Part shown: positions 1-5,499 of the stretch, one piece after another
Layout of the letters: each line of letters opens with the position of its first letter
How positions within the stretch are numbered: position 1 is the stretch's first letter
Assembly: GCA_934755305.1 (NCBI GenBank)
Contig: CAKVLD010000125.1
Span: 1-5,499 of the forward strand
Length of the DNA stretch: 5,499 nucleotides
Source of the DNA: an uncultured Clostridium sp.
GTDB lineage: Bacteria > Bacillota > Clostridia > Clostridiales > Clostridiaceae
Direction of reading: 5' to 3'
Made by a program: the position numbers and the translations under genes
The notes under the pieces: model-generated
The model's input: only the letters and a program-made list of their open reading frames with translations
Told to the model about the DNA's origin: nothing
Database searches by the model: none

Positions 1-569
1 GCGGCAACCAAAAAAACTTTAATGAATTTATACATTATAATAGATATGAACCAACTTCATATTATGTACTAGAAGCTCTTTTATATAATTATCCTCTTTT
101 AGAAAGTGATAATATTGTTGATTTTGGATCTGGCAAAGGGAGACTGAATTTCTTTTTAAATCACTTCTTTAAGTGTAAGGTTACCGGTGTGGAAATGAAT
201 AAGTATTACTATGAAGAGGCTTTAACAAATACTAAAAGCTATTTAGCTAAAAATAAAAGTTATGATCCTTCTAAAATATCATTTATCAATTGTATTGCGG
301 AGGATTACCAAATAAGCCCTAATGAAAATAAGTTTTATTTCTTTAATCCTTTTTCTGTACAGATATTTATCAAAGTTGTAACTAATATAATATATTCTGT
401 AGTAGATGAGTACAGGCCAGTTGATTTAATTCTTTATTATCCTTCTGATGATTACATCTATTATTTAGAAAACTATACCATGTTCCAACTTATAAAGGAA
501 ATTAAATTAAACGATCATTATGAGCAAGATAGTCGAGAAAGGATCCTAGTATATAGACTTCAATATTAA
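1..569 (+). CDS. Class I SAM-dependent methyltransferase, 5'-truncated by the window edge
   Basis: The reading frame is open from base 3 to the TAA at 567-569, giving 188 visible residues, so the true start lies left of the window. Numbering from the first full codon, residues 39-47 read VDFGSGKGR, the glycine-rich SAM-binding motif I after a beta strand. Residues 60-64 (VTGVE) end in the acidic residue that usually binds the SAM ribose. IAED at 98-101 fits motif III and FYFFNPFS at 111-118 fits motif IV, where an N-P-F/Y signature often lies near the active site. A GTG at 189 opens a shorter frame, but it falls inside motif II and would remove motif I, so it is not a start. The substrate cannot be told. 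The N-P-F motif hints at N-methylation, but this is weak. The gene converges on the Bce-type module and shares only a terminator with it, so a functional link is not indicated. The Rossmann-fold methyltransferase assignment is firm. Confidence 0.9.
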   Translation, partial: GNQKNFNEFIHYNRYEPTSYYVLEALLYNYPLLESDNIVDFGSGKGRLNFFLNHFFKCKVTGVEMNKYYYEEALTNTKSYLAKNKSYDPSKISFINCIAEDYQISPNENKFYFFNPFSVQIFIKVVTNIIYSVVDEYRPVDLILYYPSDDYIYYLENYTMFQLIKEIKLNDHYEQDSRERILVYRLQY

Positions 570-571
570 AT

Positions 572-612
572 AAAAACAAATGAAGTGATTTTCACTCCAT
601 TTGTTTTTTTTT
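572..612. terminator. Bidirectional intrinsic terminator between converging genes
   Basis: The stem arms are 576-588 and 592-604 (13 pairs) with a three-base TTT loop. The top strand runs into T604-T612 and the bottom strand into a T run complementary to 572-576. The arms have one imperfection, 583 against 597. Read on the + strand it is an A-C mismatch, but on the - strand it becomes a G-U wobble, so the hairpin is slightly better for the leftward transcript. It lies a few bases after the methyltransferase stop and about 37 bases past the permease stop. Confidence 0.88.
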
Positions 613-641
613 GCAAACTCACTAAGTTCAAAGTGCTATCC

Positions 642-2711
642 TTAATTATCAATATTTCTCTTAAAGGAATAATATGTTCCTACAAAATAGCATAGATAGA
701 TTCCAATCATTAAAATAACACCAAAAATTATGGTCAAAATAAATACTTCATTACCTATATAAGTATTTATGATATTCTTATAAACAATATAATAATTATA
801 AATAAATGTTACAACTCCAATCATTGCTATAGCAATAGGAATAATAAAATACACTGAAATCTGCTTTAATATAATTTTATTTATTTCGTAAGCCTCTACC
901 CCTAGTCTTTTAATAACTTTAAATCTATCTTTATGTTCTATAGAGTCTGTAAGCTGACTTAATGATAAAATTGTCAAACTTATCATCAGCAATACTACAC
1001 CTAGATATATACCAAGAATTCTCATGGCCAATGTTACATTTAAAATATTATTTCTTTCTGATAGTTGTATTCTGGTGCTAAGAACACTATATGATACATC
1101 ATCATCTTTACTATACTCCTCTACAAAATCTTCATTATTTTTTCTAAACCATTGGTAAACATAGTTGTTTTGAAAGTCATTGGCCTCTTCATAACTCATT
1201 TTATTATTAATATTAGCTAAAAAATTACTCTCAATAAAAGGAAGCTCATCACATACTTTATCTGGTAATATTATTATATTATCTACATATGCTCCATATA
1301 TCCCTTCACCAATGGACTCTTTGAAAGTTGAATTTTTACTGATTTTTAAAGTTATATCATTTATATTTAAAGTTGAATTGGCCTTTAAAAAACTATTTAT
1401 TTCTTCATCAGTAACTACGCTATACCATTGGGTTGTAAACTCATTATCTTTAAGTGAAATTTCTTCATAGCCAAGCATCCTTCGCATTTTGTTAAAATCA
1501 CTTAGCCTTATGCCTATTAAAGAGATATTCTTTTGATCTACATTATAATACTCTTCTTCATTTATAAAATACTTTTTTACTTCACAATAATTATTTACAT
1601 CATATCCTTTTTCATTTAGATAGTCTACAACTTCACTATAATCTAATGCTGGTAATTCATTAGCATCACTTATACGTGCTTCTGTTATAAAGCTATGGCT
1701 ATAGTTATTTCTAATTTCTACATCGAAAGGAACCCTCATTTCTAAATATCCTAGTGCCCACTCTGCCATTACCAAAGTAATTATAAAGCTTATAACAGCT
1801 CCTAAGAAGGTAATTGAAATGGTCGCCATCAATATTGGTGCTGACTTTATTTTTGCCACCAATGTTCCCAGTAGAAACAAATTTGTTCCTTCGTATTTAA
1901 AATTAATAAATCTATCCTTTATATGAATAATAATATAAGAAATAGAATAAAAAAACGCATATGTTCCTATTATAAATGTAAGTAGCGAAATACCAATAAA
2001 TATTAATGATTGAACAGCATAATAATCCTTTGTATTTAATAATTTATAAGTACAAAAACCACATACTAAATACGCAACTATTGATAATATGAATATTATG
2101 CAATATACTTTCCCACTTCTTTTAAATTGAAACTCCACTTGCTTATCTGCATTTAACATATCTATAAGCTTTATTTTTCTTAGGACTATAATGTTATATA
2201 ATCCTATGATACAAAACATAGAAATTAAAAAAGCAAAAGTATTTCTTACTGTATCCATGTATAATTTTAAGTTTAATACTACTTCTTGCTTTGCACTTAT
2301 TAAAACTATGGCTGTAATTACTTGTGAAAATAATGTTCCTATAAATATACCAGCTACTATAGCTACAATACCAATAACTAGTGTTTCAATAAAAAACATT
2401 AAAGCAACACTTTTTTGTTCTGCTCCTAGCAATATATATGTTGCAAACTCTCTTTGACGTCTTCTAATCATATATCTATTTACATAAGCAATAAGTACAA
2501 CAAGAATAGCTGTGATTATATAAGTTGAATATTCTAATATCAGTTTCAAATTTCTGAAGTTATATGATTTCTCTGTAATTAGTTCATAACTAGAACTAGA
2601 TAATGATGTAATTGCATAAAACATGCTTACACAAATGGTTATGGTAATAAAGTAAATTAAATAATCTTTCAATGATTTTTTAGCATTACCTTTAGCCAAT
2701 TTAACGTACAT
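642..2711 (-). CDS. bceB: BceB-type ABC transporter permease (FtsX family, peptide-antibiotic resistance and sensing)
   Basis: This is a 689-residue membrane protein with the BceB layout of ten predicted membrane helices: about 17-37, 57-78, 103-127, 155-176, 203-220, 234-262, 290-314, 562-585, 617-638 and 655-679. Helices 2-4 and 8-10 form the two FtsX-like cores. Between helices 7 and 8 sits an extracellular domain of about 245 residues (315-560), the part that in this family recognises the cell-wall-active peptide or its lipid-bound target and sets specificity. Length and topology match complete family members. The start is the ATG at 2711: its N terminus (MYVKLAKGNAKKSLKDYLIY) is typical of the family, and a GGTGAT site lies 7 bases upstream. 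The gene overlaps the ATPase gene by 11 nt, so translation is probably coupled. It should form the membrane part of a complex with the ATPase and signal to the adjacent kinase. The symbol is family-level; the substrate (bacitracin, lantibiotic or other) cannot be read from sequence. C376 and C487 are the only cysteines in the outer domain. Confidence 0.93.
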   Translation of the reverse strand: MYVKLAKGNAKKSLKDYLIYFITITICVSMFYAITSLSSSSYELITEKSYNFRNLKLILEYSTYIITAILVVLIAYVNRYMIRRRQREFATYILLGAEQKSVALMFFIETLVIGIVAIVAGIFIGTLFSQVITAIVLISAKQEVVLNLKLYMDTVRNTFAFLISMFCIIGLYNIIVLRKIKLIDMLNADKQVEFQFKRSGKVYCIIFILSIVAYLVCGFCTYKLLNTKDYYAVQSLIFIGISLLTFIIGTYAFFYSISYIIIHIKDRFINFKYEGTNLFLLGTLVAKIKSAPILMATISITFLGAVISFIITLVMAEWALGYLEMRVPFDVEIRNNYSHSFITEARISDANELPALDYSEVVDYLNEKGYDVNNYCEVKKYFINEEEYYNVDQKNISLIGIRLSDFNKMRRMLGYEEISLKDNEFTTQWYSVVTDEEINSFLKANSTLNINDITLKISKNSTFKESIGEGIYGAYVDNIIILPDKVCDELPFIESNFLANINNKMSYEEANDFQNNYVYQWFRKNNEDFVEEYSKDDDVSYSVLSTRIQLSERNNILNVTLAMRILGIYLGVVLLMISLTILSLSQLTDSIEHKDRFKVIKRLGVEAYEINKIILKQISVYFIIPIAIAMIGVVTFIYNYYIVYKNIINTYIGNEVFILTIIFGVILMIGIYLCYFVGTYYSFKRNIDN

Positions 2712-3468
2712 CTCTTACATCACCACCTAATAATGCAACCACATCCAGTATCTTATTAAAAAACTGTCTGCGTGTATTTTCGCCTCTAACCAGCTCTGTA
2801 AATATCTTTCCATCCTTAATAAATAAGATTCTATTACAATAACTTGCAGTAAATGAATCATGGGTTACCATTAATATAGTTGCACCTAGATCTTTATTTA
2901 AGCTTGACATCATTTCTATCAACATTTGGGCTGATTTTGAATCAAGAGCTCCAGTAGGCTCATCCGCTAGTATAAGTTTAGGATTAGTTACTAATGCTCT
3001 TGCACAAGCTGTTCTTTGTTTTTGTCCTCCTGACACTTCATAGGGATATTTTGAAAGTAAACCTTCTATTCCAAGTTCTTTTGCTACATTTAACACTTTA
3101 TTATCTATTTCACTCTTTTTGGTTTTATTTATGGTAAGTGCTAAAGCGATATTTTCATGTATAGTTAAAGTATCTAATAAATTAAAATCTTGAAATATAA
3201 AGCCCAAGTTTTCTCTTCTAAATTTTGCTATATTTTTTTGATTTATTTCAGTTAAATCCTTTCCATCTAAATAAATATTACCTGAACTAACATCATCAAT
3301 AGTTGCAATCATATTTAATAAGGTTGTCTTTCCAGAGCCAGAAGGACCCATCACTCCTACAAACTCACCTTTTTTTACGTTAAAGCTTATTTCATCAACG
3401 GCTTTAACTATATTACCTTTATTACCATAATACTTTTCAATATTATTAATTTTTAATATTTCATTCAT
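2701..3468 (-). CDS. bceA: BceA-type ABC transporter ATP-binding protein
   Basis: This is the nucleotide-binding subunit that powers the adjacent permease from the cytoplasmic face. All ATPase motifs are intact. Numbered from the longer frame beginning at 3477 (subtract 3 for the start chosen here), they are Walker A GPSGSGKT 44-51, Q-loop Q96, signature SGGQ 149-152, Walker B LILADE 168-173 with catalytic E173, D-loop ALDS 177-180 and switch H206. The C-terminal extension beginning RGENTRRQFF (231-240) is typical of the Bce/MacB-like group. I choose the ATG at 3468, giving 255 aa. The GAGGTGA ribosome binding site sits five bases before it, and the upstream in-frame GTG at 3477 is part of that site and so cannot be the initiator. 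The gene follows the kinase gene after an 84-bp gap carrying an operator and promoter, and its last codons contain the ribosome binding site of the permease gene. The family assignment is firm; the symbol is family-level because paralogues with other substrates look alike. Confidence 0.95.
   Translation of the reverse strand: MNEILKINNIEKYYGNKGNIVKAVDEISFNVKKGEFVGVMGPSGSGKTTLLNMIATIDDVSSGNIYLDGKDLTEINQKNIAKFRRENLGFIFQDFNLLDTLTIHENIALALTINKTKKSEIDNKVLNVAKELGIEGLLSKYPYEVSGGQKQRTACARALVTNPKLILADEPTGALDSKSAQMLIEMMSSLNKDLGATILMVTHDSFTASYCNRILFIKDGKIFTELVRGENTRRQFFNKILDVVALLGGDVRDVR
2712..2727 (-). promoter_or_regulatory. Ribosome binding site of the permease gene, embedded in the ATPase coding end
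   Basis: Read on the - strand, AGGTGGTGATGTAAGAG precedes the permease ATG. GGTGAT lies 7 bases from the start and a second AGGTGG lies 11 bases away. The same bases encode the GGDVR near the ATPase C terminus, which supports coupled translation of the two subunits. Confidence 0.6.
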
Positions 3469-3471
3469 AAT

Positions 3472-3481
3472 TATCACCTCA
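3472..3481 (-). promoter_or_regulatory. Ribosome binding site that decides the ATPase start
   Basis: On the - strand GAGGTGA ends five bases before the ATG at 3468. The GTG triplet inside this site is in frame with the ATPase and would extend the protein by three residues (V-I-I), but a codon inside its own ribosome binding site is not a credible initiator. Confidence 0.8.
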
Positions 3482-3493
3482 ATAATATTTTAA

Positions 3494-3523
3494 CTTATAT
3501 ACTACATGCTAGATTCGATTTAA
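3494..3523 (-). promoter_or_regulatory. Candidate activator-dependent promoter of the transporter genes
   Basis: On the - strand TATATAAG gives a reasonable -10 (TATATA at 3501-3496 or TATAAG at 3499-3494). At 17-18 bp upstream only TTAAAT or TAAATC is found, a poor -35. A good -10 with a poor -35 just downstream of a regulator site is expected for a promoter that needs its response regulator. Transcription would begin near 3487-3489, leaving a leader of about 20 bases before the ATPase start. Confidence 0.5.
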
Positions 3524-3536
3524 TATTACTTTTAGG

Positions 3537-3550
3537 TGACATAGTTGTAA
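3537..3550 (-). promoter_or_regulatory. Candidate BceR-type response regulator operator, TGACA-N4-TGTAA
   Basis: The top strand reads TGACA, four bases, then TGTAA. This fits the TNACA-N4-TGTAA consensus that I recall for BceR-type regulators, and the half-sites are an imperfect inverted repeat suited to a dimeric winged-helix protein. It is 12 bases past the kinase stop and centred about 55 bases before the inferred transcription start, a usual activator position. Motif and spacing are seen in the sequence; binding by the neighbouring regulator is inferred. Confidence 0.65.
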
Positions 3551-3561
3551 CATTTCTCAAA

Positions 3562-4572
3562 TCAAAATTTGCAAAAACTCCCTTTAGGGAAAGTAATTAT
3601 TACTTTTGTATATTCACTTACCTTTGATTCTATCTCTATAAACAGCCCTAATTTATCACATAATTTCTTACATAGATATAGTCCAATACCAGTAGATTTA
3701 TAATTAAGTCGCCCTTTATTTCCTGTAAAACCTTTTTCAAATACTCTATCAATTTCATCAGAAGGTATCCCGATGCCATTATCTTCAATTATTAACTGCA
3801 AACCATTCTTTATATCAACTTTATATATTTTAACCTCTGGCTCTACATGATTTCTATACTTAATAGCATTGACTATTATCTGATTTAGAATAAATTCAAG
3901 CCATTTGCTATCACAAAATACAGTCTTATTTATATTATCAATATTAATATCAATGCTATTTAAAATAAAACTTTGCTTATTTTTTGTTATTACGTTATTG
4001 ACACAGCTTTGTAAGCTAATTTCCTTTATAAGATAATCCTTATCCACCTCTTCACTTCTGGCATAGAATAGTGCTTGCTCTACATATCTATCAATTTCTT
4101 CTAATTCCATTAGAATTGCAGAAGATTTATCGTTCTTATTATTTTCTTCTATTAATTTAATAAGAGAAATAGGGGTTTTTACTTCATGAACCCATTGTTC
4201 TATATATTCTCTATAGCTTCTAAGCCTTCCCTTTTCATTATTTATCTCTTCTCTCATGGATTTACTTGATTTTTTTAATAGGTAATAATATGGTATAGCA
4301 TCGATAAATGGAGGTACTTCCAACACCTCACTAATCAAGTACTTTTTATCTATTCTAGAAACGCTTTTATCAATAAATTCAAAATAAGTTTTTCTTTTCT
4401 TATATACTGTAATCATATATGTAAATAAAACACCAAGCCATACTACCGAAATTATTACTACAACTTTAAATTCATTACCTACACTTAAAAGAAAGGTTAT
4501 TAAAACAAATAAAGATATTAAATTTAATAAGATAACTCCAAGCCTACTTTTCAAATAATCTTTTAATCTCAT
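3562..4572 (-). CDS. bceS: BceS-type intramembrane-sensing histidine kinase
   Basis: This 336-residue membrane sensor kinase is full length for the BceS/GraS group. Two membrane helices (about 12-31 and 36-57) are joined by only a few residues outside, so no external ligand-binding domain exists. The family is known to sense through its partner transporter. A linker (58-120) leads to the H-box WVHEVKTP at 127-134 with phospho-acceptor H129. The ATP-binding domain has N235 in the N-box, DNGIGIP at 264-270 (G1), FEKGFTG at 278-284 (F-box) and GIGLYL at 295-300 (G2), so it should be catalytically active. The start at 4572 overlaps the regulator stop as ATGA, and an AAGG site lies about nine bases upstream. 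It should phosphorylate the adjacent regulator and contact the BceB-type permease encoded downstream. The symbol is family-level. No terminator is visible after the gene, so some readthrough into the transporter genes is likely. Confidence 0.94.
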   Translation of the reverse strand: MRLKDYLKSRLGVILLNLISLFVLITFLLSVGNEFKVVVIISVVWLGVLFTYMITVYKKRKTYFEFIDKSVSRIDKKYLISEVLEVPPFIDAIPYYYLLKKSSKSMREEINNEKGRLRSYREYIEQWVHEVKTPISLIKLIEENNKNDKSSAILMELEEIDRYVEQALFYARSEEVDKDYLIKEISLQSCVNNVITKNKQSFILNSIDINIDNINKTVFCDSKWLEFILNQIIVNAIKYRNHVEPEVKIYKVDIKNGLQLIIEDNGIGIPSDEIDRVFEKGFTGNKGRLNYKSTGIGLYLCKKLCDKLGLFIEIESKVSEYTKVIITFPKGSFCKF

Positions 4573-5237
4573 ATTATATAACCTTGACCTCTTTTTGTTT
4601 TTATATAATCCTTTAAGCCAATTTCATCTATTTTATTTCTTATTCGTGTAATATTCACAGTAAGGGTATTATCATTAATAAACATAGCACTATCCCATAG
4701 GTATTCCATAATCTCTACTCTTGATACAATTTTCCCTTTATTAACTAATAGATAATATAATATTTTTAATTCGTTTTTGGTCAATTCAATACTTTTTTCA
4801 TTATGCTCAATGGTGCTTGATAAAATATTTAATGTTAAACCATTATGCTCAATAATATCCATATTGTTATCATTAGGATACGCTCTTTTAATAAGAGCAT
4901 TTATTCTTGCTAAAAGTATTTGTGTATTATACGGTTTAGTAATAAAGTCATCTCCTCCTAGAGTAATGGCCATTAGTTCATCTATATTGGTATTTCTACT
5001 GGTTATAAATATTATGGGCACTTTTGAAAAGCTACGTATTTCTGTGCATATTTTAAAGCCATCATCATTAGGTAAATTTATATCTAATAAAATTAAATCT
5101 GGCTTATCATCTTTAACTATTTGAGCTATCTCTTTAAAGTTCTTAGGCTTTAATATGCTATAACCATTAATTAGTAGTAAATTTCCTATTTCATTTTGCA
5201 ACTGCTCATTATCATCAACTATCATTATGGTAAACAT
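4569..5237 (-). CDS. bceR: BceR-type OmpR-family response regulator
   Basis: This 222-residue two-domain DNA-binding regulator is the cytoplasmic partner of the adjacent kinase. The receiver domain (about 2-118) has the acidic pair D8-D9, phospho-acceptor D52 in LLDINLP, switch T79 and conserved K101 before P102. The winged-helix domain (about 128-222) carries NDNTLTVNITRIRNKI at 188-203, a recognition-helix sequence characteristic of Bce-type regulators, and ends in the usual RGQGY wing. The ATG at 5237 is preceded five bases away by AGGAGG (5243-5248), a near-ideal ribosome binding site. It is the first gene of the module, and its end overlaps the kinase start by 4 nt. The likely target is the TGACA-N4-TGTAA site ahead of the ATPase gene; the same site was not found ahead of this gene, which suggests basal rather than strongly autoregulated expression. 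The symbol is family-level. Confidence 0.94.
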   Translation of the reverse strand: MFTIMIVDDNEQLQNEIGNLLLINGYSILKPKNFKEIAQIVKDDKPDLILLDINLPNDDGFKICTEIRSFSKVPIIFITSRNTNIDELMAITLGGDDFITKPYNTQILLARINALIKRAYPNDNNMDIIEHNGLTLNILSSTIEHNEKSIELTKNELKILYYLLVNKGKIVSRVEIMEYLWDSAMFINDNTLTVNITRIRNKIDEIGLKDYIKTKRGQGYII

Positions 5238-5248
5238 TATTTCCTCCT
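5238..5248 (-). promoter_or_regulatory. Strong ribosome binding site of the regulator gene
   Basis: On the - strand AGGAGG (5248-5243) stands five bases before the ATG at 5237, fixing the start of the first gene of the module. Confidence 0.85.
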
Positions 5249-5286
5249 CACTTAACCTTTACTTATATTGTAAATCACTCCAATTA

Positions 5287-5315
5287 ATTATACTTGTAAA
5301 ATAACAATTATACAA
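5287..5315 (-). promoter_or_regulatory. Candidate promoter of the regulator-kinase genes
   Basis: On the - strand a perfect TATAAT -10 (5292-5287) lies 17 bp after TTGTAT (5315-5310), a half-matching -35. Transcription would begin near 5280, leaving about 43 bases of leader with the AGGAGG site. A second TATAAT at 5312-5307 has no good -35. AT richness makes chance -10 matches common, so the assignment is moderate. Confidence 0.5.
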
Positions 5316-5405
5316 ATATGGAAATTTACTTGCTTACATTTTTGCTCAAAATTTCTTTCTCAAATATTAGTGACTTTTTTTCTATATTACACTTTAATAA
5401 ATGCT

Positions 5406-5443
5406 AAAAAGACGTTTTAGATATTAATCTAAAACGTCTTTTT
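5406..5443. terminator. Perfect 17-bp hairpin terminator, active in either direction by structure
   Basis: Arms 5406-5422 and 5427-5443 are perfectly complementary around a four-base ATTA loop. Each arm begins with A5 and ends in T5 on the opposite side, so both strands offer a stem followed by a short T tract. On the - strand it follows the partial gene at the right edge by 14 bases and should stop that transcript before the regulator promoter. Confidence 0.88.
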
Positions 5444-5457
5444 GGTATTTACTAAAT

Positions 5458-5499
5458 TTAATTTTCTTCATATGCAGCTTTTAACATTTCAATTTCTTT
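5458..5499 (-). CDS. C-terminal end of an unidentified gene cut by the right edge
   Basis: Read leftward from base 5499, thirteen sense codons encode KEIEMLKAAYEEN and end in a TAA at 5458-5460. The charged, helix-like composition and A/T-ending codons look coding, and a strong terminator begins 14 bases past the stop, as expected after a real gene. The fragment is too short to identify a family. The frame is inferred from the stop position and the terminator alone. Confidence 0.55.
   Translation of the reverse strand, partial: KEIEMLKAAYEEN

Noticed and set aside
189..191. GTG as start of a 126-aa protein
   Set aside because: It lies inside the conserved motif II of a longer methyltransferase frame open to the left edge, and no ribosome binding site precedes it.
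2191..2457. Rightward open frame of 88 codons
   Set aside because: It is antisense to membrane helices 3-4 of the permease, and its hydrophobicity is a by-product of complementary codons.
3478..3561. Possible terminator or attenuator between kinase and ATPase genes
   Set aside because: No stable hairpin with a T tract is present; the gap is better explained by the operator and promoter.
4777..5124. Rightward open frame of 115 codons
   Set aside because: It lies wholly inside the response regulator gene on the other strand, has no ribosome binding site, and encodes no recognisable domain.
5318..5407. Short rightward ORF of 29 codons (starts MEIYLLTFLLK), hydrophobic, ending at the strong hairpin; resembles a small toxin or leader peptide gene
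   Set aside because: No ribosome binding site precedes the ATG, the promoter would be poor, and the stop overlaps the terminator stem. The hairpin is already explained by the gene at the right edge.

Overview
The window is strongly AT-rich (GC about 30% by eye). Its codons favour A or T at the third position, its AGGAGG-type ribosome binding sites are strong, and its intrinsic terminators carry T tracts. The protein families also fit a low-GC Firmicute, most likely a Clostridium-like anaerobe or a relative. No tRNA, rRNA, CRISPR array, insertion sequence or phage gene was seen.

Layout, left to right. (1) Bases 1-569 (+) hold the C-terminal 188 residues of a class I SAM-dependent methyltransferase. 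It is cut by the left edge, because the frame is open from base 3. (2) Bases 572-612 hold a hairpin with T tracts on both sides, a shared terminator between converging genes. (3) Bases 642-5237 (-) hold a complete four-gene Bce-type peptide-antibiotic sensing and resistance module. In transcription order it comprises an OmpR-family response regulator (4569-5237), an intramembrane-sensing histidine kinase (3562-4572, ATGA overlap), an ABC ATPase (2701-3468) and a 10-TM FtsX-type permease of 689 aa (642-2711, 11-nt overlap). (4) Bases 5238-5403 are the module's upstream promoter region. (5) Bases 5406-5443 are a perfect 17-bp hairpin terminator. (6) Bases 5458-5499 (-) are the last 13 codons of another gene cut by the right edge.

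How the genes should work together, from knowledge of the family: the permease and ATPase recognise a cell-wall-active peptide or its lipid complex through the permease's large extracellular domain. The kinase has only two membrane helices and almost no outside loop, so it reads the transporter's activity rather than the drug. It phosphorylates the regulator at D52, which activates the transporter genes. The sequence supports this wiring. The 84-bp gap between kinase and ATPase genes contains TGACA-N4-TGTAA (3537-3550), which fits the binding site described for BceR-type regulators, followed by a promoter with a reasonable -10 and a poor -35. The likely design is a modest basal promoter for regulator and kinase and an inducible internal promoter for the transporter.

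The module belongs to a known family and I do not claim a new system. The least predictable parts are its substrate (the extracellular domain is the variable part) and the small regulatory details noted in the findings. Two start corrections matter: the methyltransferase does not start at the GTG at 189, and the ATPase starts at the ATG at 3468, because the GTG at 3477 lies inside its own ribosome binding site.
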